This document shows positions 11,262 to 22,828 of a stretch of DNA of 64,000 nucleotides, piece after piece. Every line of letters begins with the position of its first letter. Position 1 is the first letter of the stretch. The position numbers were made by a program, and so were the translations under genes. The notes beneath the pieces were generated by a model. It made no database searches, was not told the DNA's origin, and saw only the letters and a program-made list of their open reading frames with translations. Source of the stretch: Dugong dugon (Eukaryota; Chordata; Mammalia; Sirenia; Dugongidae); NCBI GenBank assembly GCA_030035585.1, contig CM057481.1:56677128-56741127 (forward strand), read 5' to 3'.

Positions 11262-12295
11262 ATGCCCTGGAGACAGCAGACAATCACAAATCATATGAAG
11301 AAACAGGATATGATGGCTTAAACAAGTGACCAAACTAAAGGGGCAGAAAACCTTCTTGAGGAAGAAACTGTAATATAACTACCTGATAAGGAATTCAAAA
11401 GAATTACATATAGGATCCTCAAAGAGATTAAGGAAAAGCAGAGACAAAACTCTAGAAGAATTCATGTAAACAGTACAGGAACAAAATAACAAAACAGACA
11501 ATTAGAAACCATACAAAAAGAACAATTAGAAATCCGGAAGATTAACAATAAAGTATCAGAAATAGATAACGCAATGGAAGGACAGAGAAGTAGAATTGCA
11601 TCAATGGAAGAAAGAATCAGCAAAATAGAGGACAAATCTCTCGAAACTAATTTAGTGAATAAACAGAAAAAAGAATGACAAGAATGAAGAAAGCCTAAGG
11701 TTACGTGGAACACTATCAAGAGGAATAATTTACACGTAATAGGAATTTCAAAACGGGGAGATAAAAAAAGTACAGAGATAATTTTTGAAGATTCATTGGC
11801 ACAAAATTTCCCTAATATCATGAAAGACAAGGTTTCTATCCAAGAAGCTCAACGAACTCCATACAGGATAGACTCCAAAAGCAAGTCACCAAGACATATC
11901 ATAATCAAATTTTCCAAAACCAAAGAGAAAGAAATAATTCTGAAAGCAGGTCATGAAAAGGAAATATCACCTAGAAAGGGGCATCAATAAGACTAAGTGC
12001 TGCTTTCTCGGCAAAAACCATGCAGGCAAGCAGGCAATGAGATGGCATGCATAAAACCCTGAAAGAAAAGAATTGCCAACCAAGAATCATATATCCAGCA
12101 AAATTGTCTTTCAGATATGATGGTGAAACTAAGACACCCCTAGATAAAGAGAAATTAATGGAATTTGTAAAAACCAGACCAACCTTACACAAAATATTAA
12201 AGAGAGTCCTTTGGACAAAGAATCAACAACATGAGATTAAGACACACAACACCATAACCAAGATACCAACCCAGATAAAGAACTCTCAAAAGTAA
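11262..12295 (+). pseudogene. ORF1: Old L1 ORF1 pseudogene
   Basis: The start codon context 'aatgccctggagacagcaga' matches the intact ORF1 start at 16,041. Homology continues through the coiled-coil region, the RRM-like part and the C-terminal domain ('ccaagaatcatatatccagc'), to a stop at 12,293-12,295. Frame breaks and stops scatter the reading frame, and the longest open pieces are 60-80 codons. It once encoded the RNA-binding L1 chaperone and cannot now make the full protein. Confidence 0.85.
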
Positions 12296-12663
12296 AGTAA
12301 AGCTGCAGAATTTAAAATAGGGAACCAGAGATGTCAATCTGTAAATGACTACAATTTTAAAACAAAAAGGGGGAATAAATGGTGTAGCTGTAGGACTTCC
12401 ATATGGAGAAGAAGTCAAGGCTATATCAAGATATTAACACAGTGTTTTAAACTTAGGAAGTTAAAATCAAATTTCAGAGTAACAACAAAGAAAATTAATA
12501 AATCTACTTATCAAAATAAAGAATAAAAAAGGTTTTGTAAACACAAAATCAAGAACAAGCAAGGATACGAAAAGAAAATCCATTAAAAAAAAAAAAAGAA
12601 CTCAGCACAGAAAATTTAGTGGAAAAAAGAAACTGATAACACCACAAAGAAAAGTGTAACCAA

Positions 12664-14326
12664 ATGGCAGCAGTAAATTCATATCTGTTGATAATCATAC
12701 TGAATGTAAATGGTTTAAATGCACCAGTCAAGAGACAGAGAGTGGTGGAATGGATTAAAAAAAAAAAGACCCATCAATATGTTGCCTACAAGAGACACAT
12801 CTTAGACACAAAGACATAAATAGGATAAAAATCAAAGGATGGAAAAATATATATATATCAGGCAAACAGCCTGAGAGCAGCAGTAGCAATAATAATTTCT
12901 GATAAAACAGACTTTAAGTCAAAATCCATTGTAAGAGACAAAGAAGGACATTATATAATGATTAAAGGGTCAGTTCACCAAGAGGACATAAACATAGTAA
13001 GTATTTACACACCCAATGACAGAGCTCCAAAATACACAAAACAAATTCTAATAGAACTGAAAAGAAAAATAGACAGTTATACAATAATAGTAGGAGACTT
13101 TAACACACCACTTTTGATGATGGACAGAACAAACAGAAACTCAAAGGTACAGAAGATCTAAAATCAGAATCAACCAACTCAACCTTACAGACATATATAG
13201 AACACACTACCCAAGAGCAATACAGTACACACAATTCTCCAATGCACATGGATCATTCTCCAGAATAGACCATATTTTAGGCCACAAAGCCACAATAAAT
13301 GCAAAAACACCGAAATAATAAAGCATCTTCTCTGATCATAACACTATAAAACTAGAAATAAATAACCAAAAGAACAAGGAAAAAAAAAACTAAATACTTG
13401 GAAACTGAATAACACCTTACTTAAAAACTATTGGGTAAAAGAAGAAATTAAAAATGAAATTAAAAATTCTTAGGATCAAATGAGAATGAAAACACAACAT
13501 ATCACAACCTTTGAGACACAGCAAAAGCAGTGCTCAGAGAAGAATTTATAGCAATAAATGCATACATCAAAAAAGAAGAGAGGTCCAAAACCAATAACTT
13601 AACCCTACAACTCAAACAAATAGAAAAGGAGCAGCAAATGAAGTCCACAGTCACCAGAGAAAGGAAATAATGCAGGTCAGAGGAGAAATAAATGAAACAG
13701 AAAAGAGAAAAACAATAGAAAGAATCAACAAGACTAGAAGTTGGTTCTTTGAAAGGGTTAATAACATTGACAAATGACTGGTCAAATTGACAAAGAGAAA
13801 AAATGAGGGGATGCAAGTAACCCAAATAAGAAATGAGATGGGTGACATTACAACAGAACCAACTGAGACAAAAAGGAGCATAACAGAATCTTATGAAAAA
13901 TTGTACTCTAACAAATTTGAAAACCTAGAAGAAATGGACAAATTTCTAGAAACACACTACCTACTGAAACTAACACAGATAGAGGCAGAAAAATTAAACA
14001 GATTCATAACAAAAGAAGAAATTGAAGATTTCATGAAAAAAACTCCCAACAACAACAAAAGCCCTGGCCCAGATGGTTTACTGGAGAATTCTACCAAACA
14101 TTTAGAGAAGACTTGACACTAATTCTATTCAAACTATTTCAGAACACAGAAAAGGAAGGAATAATCCCTAATTCATCCTATGAAGCCAGCATAACCCTGA
14201 TACCAAAGCCAGTCAAAGACACCACTAAAAAAGAAAATTACAGACCAGTATCTCTCATTGAATACAGATGCAAAAATTCTCAATAAAATTCTAGCCAACG
14301 TAATTCAATGGTGTAACAACAACAAC
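12664..14326 (+). pseudogene. ORF2: Old L1 ORF2 pseudogene, 5' part (endonuclease and start of RT)
   Basis: Begins at 'atggcagcagtaaattcata', aligned with the intact ORF2 start at 17,522. Short open pieces preserve recognisable endonuclease text (for example '[10 protein letters not shown]' near 13,085) and the pre-RT motif 'SPGPDG' near 14,062. Numerous frameshifts and stops are present. The young L1 inserted at 14,343, within the RT-coding part. Confidence 0.85.
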
Positions 14327-14343
14327 AAAAAGATGCATCATGA
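14327..14343. repeat. TSD of the young L1 (left copy)
   Basis: The 17-mer aaaaagatgcatcatga is identical at 22,856-22,872, where its first As merge with the poly(A) tail. The old L1 text is continuous if the intervening DNA is removed. Confidence 0.92.
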
Positions 14344-14353
14344 GGGTCGGGGG

Positions 14354-14363
14354 CAAGATGGCG
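14354..14363 (+). promoter_or_regulatory. YY1-like site at the L1 5' end
   Basis: The sequence caagatggcg agrees with the YY1 core (AAGATGGCG). Human L1 has a YY1 site near the same place that guides the transcription start. The equivalent site in the old L1 (about 9,231) is mutated. Confidence 0.7.
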
Positions 14364-14713
14364 CTCTAGGCAGAAACACCACGCCGTCCCTCCACAGCAA
14401 AGATCCAAAAAACTAAGCCTAACAGAGAATCAACAATCCTGAAACCCTAGAACACCAAATGAAGAGATAAAGAACTCAGCCAAACACCAAACGGAGTGAG
14501 AATACTAAAAGAGAACGGAGAGCGAGGAGAGACTCAGGCAGAGATTCCTTACCAGCTAACGCAGCGCGGATCCACCATCTTGGATTCCTGTCGGAGACCA
14601 GCAAACGGGAGAGCAGCCTTGCAGAGCATCTGGTCAGAGACACAACGACCGGTAAACTGCGGTGCGCGCTCTCCCACCACCCACCCCTCTCCGCCTCAGC
14701 TGGGGATCCCCTG

Positions 14714-15265
14714 CTTTCCGTGGCCAGGGTCCCTGGGCTGGGGGGTGCTGGTGCTTGGATTCCGCGCGCCTGGGCTGACGGCTTTCTGGGAGCCGTTTGC
14801 TGGCAGCTAGCGAACCTTTCTCTGCCGCCTCCCCCTCCTTTTGCCTGGGTGCCTGGTTCCGAGTGCTGTCTCTGCTCTCTCCTGCGGGGCTGTAGGGCTG
14901 CGTGCGGGCGTGTGGCTGTTTCTAGGCCTGGGCTCCCGCGTGGGTGGGATCCCGGGGCCTTTGTTTGTTCGCCCCTCTGCTTTCCGTGGCCGGAGTCCCT
15001 GAGCTGGGGGGCGCCGGTGCTTGGATTCCACGCGCCCGGGCGGGGGGCTTTCTGGGAGCCGTTTGCCGGCCGCTAGCGAGCCTTTTTCTGCCGCCTCCCC
15101 CTCCTTTTGCCTGGGTGCCTGGTTCCGAGTGCCGTCTCTGCTCTCTCCTGCGGGGCTGTAGGGCTGCGTTCGGGCGTGTGGCTGTTTCCAGGTCTGGGCT
15201 CCCGTGCGGGTGGGATCCTGGGGCCTTTGTTCGTTGGCCCCTCTGCTTCCCGTGGCCACGGTCAC
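14714..15265 (+). repeat. Two 266-bp tandem units (plus start of a third) in L1 5'UTR
   Basis: The landmark ctttccgtggcc occurs at 14,714 and 14,980, and a variant cttcccgtggcc at 15,246, giving an exact 266-bp spacing twice. Internal landmarks such as 'gccgcctccccctccttttg' and 'tgcctggttccgagtgc' recur with the same spacing. The units are over 90% alike by eye. The third copy breaks off after about 20 bp. This recalls the monomer promoters of rodent L1s, but the sequence is unrelated as far as I can tell. Confidence 0.92.
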
Positions 15266-16040
15266 TTAACCCCGAGACTACCGGCTTCTTGGAATTCGCG
15301 CCCCTGAGTGGGGCCTCTCTGGGTCCCATTTGTAGGCACTGACTGCTGGTGTTGCCATTTTTTTTTTTTCTCTCAATTTTATTTTTCTTCCTTTTTTGAT
15401 TAGTTTTGTCATCTTTTACCTCTTTTTCTCTTTTGTCTTTCTTCATTGCTTAATTTCTTGTCTCTCTATCTCTTCCTTCTCTTTCTGATCCCTGAATTCC
15501 AGGCGATGTATGCCTCTGTACCTTCTGGCCAGGCTGAGCTGTGAAAATTGAGACCGACTCCCCCAGACCTCATAGTTGCATCGGTGGGATCCCTGGGAAC
15601 TTTGCAGTTCTTTAACTTTTCTGATTTTTATTTGGTCATTCTTTCCTTTTCTTTCTCTTCCCCCTTCTGGTTTCCTCCATCCCATAGTCTCTCTTCTGTA
15701 CATTCCAACGACAAGCTCCCCTAGCATTCTTTTATGTTTGTACACTTTTTGCTCCTCCTCCTCTCTCCTCTCTCCCATATCCAGCTTAGCTTCACACATA
15801 ACCATCTTCCCGCTGCACCCTACCTACCTGCACCATGCACTAGACATCACATCACCAAGCGGTGCAGGCACGCCCTATTGGAACCTGCCCAGCACTGACT
15901 ACCGACCGTCCTGGTGGCTGCGGTGAGTGCCACAAGCAACCCATCCCAGTGGCTCCTCCTCAACTAGATCTGCCCAGCTGTACCACAAGAACGAAAAAAA
16001 AAAAAATCTACAATCAATAAACGAGAGAAATATCTACTGA

Positions 16041-17090
16041 ATGCCCCGAAAACAGCAAACGATATCAAAACATTTACAAAAACAAGACAAGATGGCTCCA
16101 ATAGGCATCCAAATTAAAACACCAGATAACTCTCCTGTGGAAGAAAATGCACTAGAAGTACCTGATACGGAACTCAAATCACTAATACTCGGAATTTTCC
16201 AAGAACTGAGGCAAAAAGCTGACAAACATGAGGAAAAAATAGACAAATTTATGGAAAATACAGACAAAAAATTGGAAGAATTCAGGAAGATGATGCAAGA
16301 ACAAAATGCCAAAATAAATTCACAACTCAAAATTATACAAAAACAACAATTAGAAATCCAAAAGATAAACAACAAGATTTCAGAAATGGACGGTGTCATA
16401 GAAGGGCTGAGAAGTAGATTTGAAACCATGGAAGACAGGATCAGTGGAACTGAAGACAAACACTTGGATACAACTCTGTTTCAGGAAAACTCAGAAAAAA
16501 GAACAAAGAAAAATGAAGAGACCCTGAGAGTTATGTGGGACACAATTAAAAGCAAAAACTTACGAGTGATTGGCATACCAGAACAGGGGGAGAAAACAGA
16601 AAACACAGAGAGGATCATTGAGGAACTGCTGACAGAAAACTTTCCCAATATCATGAAAGATGAAAAGCTGGTCATCGAAGAAGCTCAACGAACCCCATAT
16701 AGAAGAGACCCCAAAAGAAAATCACCAAGACATATCATATTCACACTCGCTAAAACTAAAGACAAACAAAGAATCCTGAGAGCAGCTTGGGAAAAACAAG
16801 AAGTCACATACAGAGGAGAAACAATAAGACTAAGCTCAGATTATTCAGCAGAAACCATGCAGGCAAGAAGGCAATGGGATGACATATATAAAATCTTGAA
16901 AGAAAAAAATTGTCAGCCAAGAATAATATATCCTGCAAAACTCTCATTCAGATTTGATGGTGAAATTAGGTCATTTCCAGATAAACAGAAACTAAAGGAA
17001 TATGCAAAAGTCAAACCAAACTTACAAGAATTATTAAAGGGAGTTCTTCGATCTGAGGACAAACAGCTTCAGCCCTCAGGCAGGACCTAG
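16041..17090 (+). CDS. ORF1: L1 ORF1 protein, RNA-binding chaperone (intact, 349 aa)
   Basis: Trimeric nucleic-acid chaperone of the L1 ribonucleoprotein. It coats L1 RNA in the cytoplasm and assists target-primed reverse transcription. The layout fits the family: a short N-terminal tail, a long heptad-rich coiled coil (about residues 43-165, rich in K/E/Q/I/L), an RRM-like domain (about 172-255, containing LRVIGIPE at 174-181), and a C-terminal domain (about 256-340) with ARRQWDDIYKILKEKN and CQPRIIYPAKLSFRFDGE. Human ORF1p is 338 aa, so this length is normal. The start was chosen because the older copy at 11,262 starts at the same codon. There are no internal stops. Confidence 0.95.
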   Translation: MPRKQQTISKHLQKQDKMAPIGIQIKTPDNSPVEENALEVPDTELKSLILGIFQELRQKADKHEEKIDKFMENTDKKLEEFRKMMQEQNAKINSQLKIIQKQQLEIQKINNKISEMDGVIEGLRSRFETMEDRISGTEDKHLDTTLFQENSEKRTKKNEETLRVMWDTIKSKNLRVIGIPEQGEKTENTERIIEELLTENFPNIMKDEKLVIEEAQRTPYRRDPKRKSPRHIIFTLAKTKDKQRILRAAWEKQEVTYRGETIRLSSDYSAETMQARRQWDDIYKILKEKNCQPRIIYPAKLSFRFDGEIRSFPDKQKLKEYAKVKPNLQELLKGVLRSEDKQLQPSGRT

Positions 17091-17521
17091 GACCTAGGAC
17101 GCAGGTTAACATGAACCAGATACCATTCTAGGAACTGAACTACAGACGACTTTCCAAAAACAAAAGATATACAACAGGGAATCAGAGAAATCAATCAAAG
17201 GATGACAACAACATCAAAACAATGAAAGAGGGAACAAACGGCATAGGTATAGAACCTTCTAAAGGAGAAGAAGGCAAGGCGATACCAAGTAACGGTAGAC
17301 TGCTTCAAAATTATAAAGATAAGGGTAAAATTCATGGTAACCACAAAAAAAGTTAACAAACCAGCTCATAAAAATAAAGACGAAAAACATAAAGTCTCAA
17401 CAAAACCAAAACCTACAAAAACAAAAGAAATGAACACAAAATCCACAAACAAAAGGAACTCAGCACAAGAGAGTAAGAAGAACAAAGAAAACTTCAGCAT
17501 CACAAAAAAAAGCACTACAAA
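17091..17521 (+). other. Long inter-ORF spacer of the young L1
   Basis: 431 bp separate the ORFs, against about 60 bp in human L1. It is A-rich on this strand and contains the small ORF at 17,334-17,525. The old L1 also has a long spacer (about 370 bp, 12,296-12,663) that can be aligned, so the long spacer is ancestral in this lineage. Confidence 0.8.
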
Positions 17522-17525
17522 ATGA
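17334..17525 (+). CDS. Small lysine-rich ORF overlapping the ORF2 start (63 aa, hypothetical)
   Basis: An open frame of 63 codons in the same frame as ORF1, made largely of K, T, N and S, with no recognisable domain. Its stop codon overlaps the ORF2 start as ATGA at 17,522-17,525, an arrangement that allows termination-reinitiation. In the old L1 the aligned spacer lacks this start codon and the ATGA overlap, so it is not an old conserved gene. The composition could simply reflect an A-rich spacer. Evidence that it is translated is absent. Confidence 0.4.
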   Translation: MVTTKKVNKPAHKNKDEKHKVSTKPKPTKTKEMNTKSTNKRNSAQESKKNKENFSITKKSTTK

Positions 17526-20500
17526 CAGCAACAAATTCACATCTATCAATAATTACACTGAACGTAAATGGACTCAATGCACCCATAAAGCGACAGAGAG
17601 TGGCAGAATGGATAAGAAAACAGGATCCATCTATTTGCTGTCTACAAGAGACACATCTTAGAAACAAAGATGTGAATTTATTAAAAATCAAAGGTTGGAA
17701 AAAAATATATCAAGCTAACAACTACCAAAAAAGAGCAGGAGTGGCAATTCTAATCTCAGATAAAATAGACTTTAAAACAAAATCTACCATAAAAGACAAA
17801 GAAGGACACTATATAATGATTAAGGGGATGATCCATCATGAAGACATAACCATAATAAATATCTATGCACCCAATGACAGGGCTCCAAAATACATAAAAA
17901 AAACTCTAACAGCACTGAAAAGAGAAATTGACAGTTCCACAATAATAGTAGGAGACTTCAACACACCACTCTCAGTAAAGGAGAGAACAACTAAAAAGAA
18001 ACTCAGCAAAGATACAGAAGACCTAAAGGACACAATCAGCCAACTGGACCTCATAGACATATATAGAACAATCCATCCAACCGCTGCAAAGTACACATTT
18101 TTTTCCAATGCACATGGAACGTTCTCCAGAATAGACCACATCTTAGGCCACAGAGCAATCCTCAACAAGATCCAAAATGCTGAGATAATTCACAGTATCT
18201 TCTCTGACCACAATGCCATCAAGGTAGAAATTAACACTAGAAAGAGCAAGGAAAAAAAATCAAACACATGGAAACTGAATAATAATCTGCTTACACATCA
18301 ATGGGTAATAGAAGAAATCAGAGATGGAATTAAAAAATTCCTAGAATCAAATGAAAATGAAAACACATCATACCAAAACCTTTGGGACACAGCAAAGGCA
18401 GTCCTCAGAGGACAATTTATAGCAATAGATGCACATATCAAAAAAGAAGAAAGGGACAAAATCAAAACATTAACTACAGAACTCAAACAAATAGAAAGAG
18501 AACAACAAAAAAAGCCTACAACCACCGGAAGAAAGGAAATAGTAAAGATCAGAGCAGAAATCAATGAAATAGAGAACAGAAAAACAATAGAAAGAATCAA
18601 CAAAACCAAAAGTTGGTTCTTTGAAAGAATCAACAAAATCGACAAACCACTGGCCAGACTGACAAAAGAAAAACAGCAGAGGGCACAAATAACCCAAATA
18701 AGAAATGAAATGGGGGACATTACAACAGACCCAACTGAAATAAAAAGGATTATAACAGAATATTATGAAAAACTATATTCCAACAAATTTGAAAACCTAG
18801 AGGAAATGGATAAATTTCTAGAAACATACGGCCTACCCAAACTACAACAAAGTGATATTGAAAATCTGAACAGACCCATAACAAGAGAAGAGATTGAAAA
18901 GTTAATAAAAAAACTCCCAAGCAAAAAAAGCCCTGGCCCAGATGGCTTCACTGGAGAATTCTACAAAACATTTACAGAAGAGCTCGTACCAGTTCTACTC
19001 AAGTTATTTCAGAGCATAGAAGAGGAAGCAACACTTCCAAATTCATTCTATGAAGCCAGCATAACGCTGATACCAAAACCAGGCAAAGACATCACAAAAA
19101 AAGAAAATTACAGACCAATATCTCTCATGAATATAGATGCAAAAATTCTGAACAAAATTCTAGCCAATAGAATTCAGTATCATATCAAAAAAATAATACA
19201 CCACGACCAAGTAGGATTCATACCAGGTATGCAAGGATGGTTTAACATTAGAAAATCCATCAACGTAATCCACCACATAAATAAAAGGAAAGAAAAAAAT
19301 CACATGATTATCTCAATTGATGCAGAAAAGGCATTTGACAAAGTCCAACACCCATTCCTGATAAAAGCTCTCAATAAAATAGGTATAGAAGGGAAATTTC
19401 TCAACATAATAAAGGGCATCTATGCAAAACCAACAGCCAACATCATTCTTAATGGAGAAAGGCTGAAAACATTCCCCCTGAAAACAGGAACAAGACAAGG
19501 ATGCCCTTTATCACCACTCCTATTTAACATTGTGCTGGAAGTTCTAGCTAGAGCAGTAAGGCAAGAGAAAGAAATAAAGGGCATCCAAATTGGTAATGAA
19601 GAAGTTAAACTCTCCCTGTTTGCAGATGATATGATACTATACATAGAAAACCCTAAAGACTCCACGAGAAATTTACTGGAAGTAATAGAAAGATTCAGCA
19701 GAGTAGCAGGATACAAGATAAACATTCAAAAATCAGTTGGATTCCTATACACCGGTAAAGAGAACGATGAAAAGGAGATCAGGAAATCAATACCATTTTC
19801 AATAGCCCCTAAAACGATAAAATACTTAGGAATAAATCTGACCAGGAATATAAAAGACCTATACAAAGAAAACTACAAAACACTGCTGCATGAAACCCAA
19901 AGGGATCTACATAAATGGAAAAACATACCATGCTCATGGATAGGCAGACTCAACATTGTGAAAATGGCAATTCTACCTAAAGCAATCTACAAATACAATG
20001 CAATTCCGATACAAATACCAACAACATTCTTCAAAGAGATGGAAAAACTAATTATTAACTTTATATGGAAAGGGAAGAAACCTCGAATAAGTAAAGCACT
20101 ACTGAAGAAGAAGAATAAAGTTGGAGGACTCACACTACCTGACTTGAGAACCTACTATACAGCTACAGTACTCAAAACAGCCTGGTACTGGTACAACAAC
20201 AGAGACATTGACCAATGGAACAGAATTGAGAACTCAGATGTAAATCCATCCACCTACGGTCACCTGATTTTTGACAAGGGCCCAAAATACATCAAATGGG
20301 GAAAAGACAGTCTTTTTAACAAATGGTGCTGGCAAAACTGGATATCCATTTGTAGAAAAATGAAACAGGACCCATACCTCACACCATATACAAAAACTAC
20401 TTCAAAATGGATCAAAGACCTGAATATAAAGCCTCAAACTATAAAATTCATAGAAGAAAAAATAGGACCAACACTTCAGGCCTTAATACATGGCATTAAC

Positions 20501-21343
20501 AGGATACAAACCATAAACATCAACACAAAAAACCCAACAGATAAACTAGATAATTGGGATCTTCTAAAAATCAAACATCTATGCTCTTCAAAAGATTTCA
20601 CCAAAAGAGTTAAAAGAGAACCTACAGACTGGGAAAAAATTTTTGGACAGTACAAGTCAGACAAAGGTCTAATCTCCATAATCTACAAGAAAATCCAACA
20701 CCTCTACAACAAAAAGACAACCAATCCTATCAAAAAATGGGCAAAGGAAATGAACAGACACTTCACCAAGGAAGACATTCAAATGGCCAACAGACACATG
20801 AGGAAATGCTCGCGATCACTAGCCATTAGAGAAATGCAAATTAAAACCACAATGAGATACCATCTCACCCCGGCATTACTGGCACGAATCAAAAACACTG
20901 GAAATAACAAATGTTGGAGGGGCTGCGGGGAGACGGGAACTCTTATACACTGCTGGTGGGAATGCAAAATGATACAGCCATTTTGGAAAATGATATGGCG
21001 TTTCCTCAGAAAGCTAGAAATAGACGTACCATTCGATCCAGCAATCCCACTCCTAGGAATATATCCTAGAGAAATAAGAGTCATCACTCGAATAGACATA
21101 TGCACACCTATGTTCATGGCAGCATTATTCACAATAGCAAAACGATGGAAACAACCTCGATGCCCATCAACAGACGAATGGATACACAAACTATGGTACA
21201 TACACACAATGGAGTACTATGCAATGAGAAAGAACAATGAATCGGTGAACCATCTCATAACATGGATGAAACTGGAGGACATCATGCTGAGTGAAATAAG
21301 TCAATCACAAAAGGACAAATATTGTATGAGACCTCTATTGTAA
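17522..21343 (+). CDS. ORF2: L1 ORF2 protein, endonuclease and reverse transcriptase (intact, 1,273 aa)
   Basis: Nicks target DNA and copies L1 RNA at the nick. The APE-type endonuclease (residues 1-238) keeps N14, E43, Y115, D145, N147, D205, D229 and H230. The RT domain has [13 protein letters not shown] (470-482), catalytic D600 in [26 protein letters not shown] (656-669), and FADD at 700-703 (D702, D703). The C-terminal zinc-knuckle-like motif has C1131, C1135, H1143 and C1148. These positions coincide with those of human ORF2p (1,275 aa). No stop or frameshift breaks it. Translation probably depends on rare reinitiation after ORF1 or the small ORF. Confidence 0.97.
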   Translation: MTATNSHLSIITLNVNGLNAPIKRQRVAEWIRKQDPSICCLQETHLRNKDVNLLKIKGWKKIYQANNYQKRAGVAILISDKIDFKTKSTIKDKEGHYIMIKGMIHHEDITIINIYAPNDRAPKYIKKTLTALKREIDSSTIIVGDFNTPLSVKERTTKKKLSKDTEDLKDTISQLDLIDIYRTIHPTAAKYTFFSNAHGTFSRIDHILGHRAILNKIQNAEIIHSIFSDHNAIKVEINTRKSKEKKSNTWKLNNNLLTHQWVIEEIRDGIKKFLESNENENTSYQNLWDTAKAVLRGQFIAIDAHIKKEERDKIKTLTTELKQIEREQQKKPTTTGRKEIVKIRAEINEIENRKTIERINKTKSWFFERINKIDKPLARLTKEKQQRAQITQIRNEMGDITTDPTEIKRIITEYYEKLYSNKFENLEEMDKFLETYGLPKLQQSDIENLNRPITREEIEKLIKKLPSKKSPGPDGFTGEFYKTFTEELVPVLLKLFQSIEEEATLPNSFYEASITLIPKPGKDITKKENYRPISLMNIDAKILNKILANRIQYHIKKIIHHDQVGFIPGMQGWFNIRKSINVIHHINKRKEKNHMIISIDAEKAFDKVQHPFLIKALNKIGIEGKFLNIIKGIYAKPTANIILNGERLKTFPLKTGTRQGCPLSPLLFNIVLEVLARAVRQEKEIKGIQIGNEEVKLSLFADDMILYIENPKDSTRNLLEVIERFSRVAGYKINIQKSVGFLYTGKENDEKEIRKSIPFSIAPKTIKYLGINLTRNIKDLYKENYKTLLHETQRDLHKWKNIPCSWIGRLNIVKMAILPKAIYKYNAIPIQIPTTFFKEMEKLIINFIWKGKKPRISKALLKKKNKVGGLTLPDLRTYYTATVLKTAWYWYNNRDIDQWNRIENSDVNPSTYGHLIFDKGPKYIKWGKDSLFNKWCWQNWISICRKMKQDPYLTPYTKTTSKWIKDLNIKPQTIKFIEEKIGPTLQALIHGINRIQTININTKNPTDKLDNWDLLKIKHLCSSKDFTKRVKREPTDWEKIFGQYKSDKGLISIIYKKIQHLYNKKTTNPIKKWAKEMNRHFTKEDIQMANRHMRKCSRSLAIREMQIKTTMRYHLTPALLARIKNTGNNKCWRGCGETGTLIHCWWECKMIQPFWKMIWRFLRKLEIDVPFDPAIPLLGIYPREIRVITRIDICTPMFMAALFTIAKRWKQPRCPSTDEWIHKLWYIHTMEYYAMRKNNESVNHLITWMKLEDIMLSEISQSQKDKYCMRPLL

Positions 21344-21400
21344 AAACCCATGAAAAAATTCACATGCAAAATGTAACAATCCTTGTTGGTTACCAGGGAT

Positions 21401-21413
21401 GGGGGGGGGGGGG
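21401..21413 (+). repeat. G13 homopolymer in L1 3'UTR
   Basis: Thirteen consecutive Gs in a purine-rich stretch. L1 3'UTRs of many mammals carry a G-rich polypurine tract able to form quadruplex structures. Confidence 0.85.
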
Positions 21414-22080
21414 ATACTAAATAGGTAATAGGTAAGTGGTAACTTGGGTGAGAGATGAGATAGTACATAGTACAGCGGAAACTAACACAACCTGCACAAG
21501 GAAAGGTCATGAAGGCCCTATAGACACATCCAAACCCCCCGAGGGACTGAGTTGTTGGACGGAGGGCTCTGGGGACCATGATCTCGGGGAACATCTAGCT
21601 CAATTGGCATGACACTACTTATAAAGATAATGCTCTACATTCTACCTTGGTGAGTAGTGTCTGGGGTCTTAAAAGCCTATGAGCGGCCATCTAAGATACT
21701 CCACTGATCTCATCCCTTTGGGAACAAGGGAGAATGAAGAGAACAGGATACAAGGAAAAGATTAGTCCGAAGGACTAATGGTCCACAGCTACCAAGGCCT
21801 CCACGGGACTGAGCCCAGTACAGCTGGATGGTGCCCGGCTACCACCAATGACTCCTTTGACCAGGATCACAACAGAGGGTTCTGGGCAGAGCTGGAGTAG
21901 GATGTAGAGCATAATTTTAACTCCCAAAAAAAAAAAAAAAAAAAAGAAGACCAGATATACTGGCCTAAAGAATACTAGAGAAACCTCGAGAGTGTGGCCC
22001 CCAGACACCCTTTCAGCTCAGAGGGGAAGTTACCTTCAAGGCTCGATGTTAAGCCTGGGAATGGACACCCCAGTAAAACT

Positions 22081-22703
22081 AAATGGGACTAACGATGTAC
22101 AGGAGTCCGGTGACAAGGGCCAGAAGGCAGAGGGAGAGTAGGAAACTGATGATAAGGAACACAAATTGAATAAGGACACTGTCGATGTATTGTGAGATTG
22201 TTGACCACTGCTATGGGGCAACATTTGTAGTAACTATTAAATGGGAGGCTGTTTTGTCCTGTAAGCCTTCATCTTGGGCGAGAATGGCAGCACAATTGGA
22301 AGAGCATAGTCAATATCACTTAAATGTGTAAGTAAAAAGTTTTGAAATGGTGTTTAAATAAAATAAAAATAAATAAATAAATAAACAAACAAAGGAGACT
22401 AAAGAGGTACAATAGTCCACTGACAAGGTCCAGAAGACAGAAGGGGACAAGGAAGCCCCCTGGTGATAGGGAACACAAGGTGGAGTAAGGATATTCTTGA
22501 TGTGCTGTGAGATTGTTAACCATTGTCATAGGGCAACATGTGTAGTAACTGTTAAATGAAAAACTATTTTGTTCTGTAAGCCTTCATCTTAAGTGAGAAT
22601 AACAGCACAGTTGGAAGAGCGTAGTCAATGTCACTGAACTGTGAATGTAGAAAATTTTGAAACGGTGTATCTTTGGCCATCTGTAATTTTCATCAAAAAA
22701 AAA
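22081..22703 (+). repeat. Tandem L1 end modules A and B
   Basis: Module B repeats module A in order. Shared landmarks include 'gtgagattgtt', 'tgtagtaact', 'ctgtaagccttcatctt' and 'agagc(a/g)tagtcaat'. Identity looks near 80% by eye. Module C (22,704-22,836) shares only the part from 'gttgttaacc' to 'ctgtaagctttcacc'. Confidence 0.85.
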
Positions 22704-22821
22704 GGTTGAGAATTTAGAGGCCTAATACGTTGTGGGGTTGTTAACCAATGTCAAAAAAAACAACATGTGTACTACTATTTCATGAGAAACTATTTGCTCT
22801 GTAAGCTTTCACCTGAAGTAC

Positions 22822-22827
22822 AATAAA
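22822..22827 (+). terminator. Polyadenylation signal of the young L1
   Basis: AATAAA lies about 10 bp before the start of the terminal A-run at 22,837, within module C. Confidence 0.8.
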
Positions 22828-22828
22828 A

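Larger units (their letters stand above)
14344..16040 (+). promoter_or_regulatory. 5'UTR/internal promoter of the young L1 with CpG island
   Basis: Begins 'gggtcgggggcaagatggcg'. L1 5'UTRs carry an internal pol II promoter, and this one has a YY1-like site 10 bp from the start. The interval of about 14,560-15,310 is strongly GC- and CpG-rich against an AT-rich background, so it should be methylated and silenced in most tissues. After it comes a pyrimidine-rich stretch (about 15,346-15,780), then an A-rich leader just before ORF1. Antisense ORFs of 152 codons (14,807-15,265) and 174 codons (14,922-15,446) overlap the tandem units. Confidence 0.85.

Noticed and set aside
14922-15342. Overlapping ORFs of 130-174 codons on both strands treated as genes
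   Set aside because: They lie inside the GC-rich tandem L1 5'UTR, repeat with it, and encode low-complexity R/G/P-rich text with no domain.
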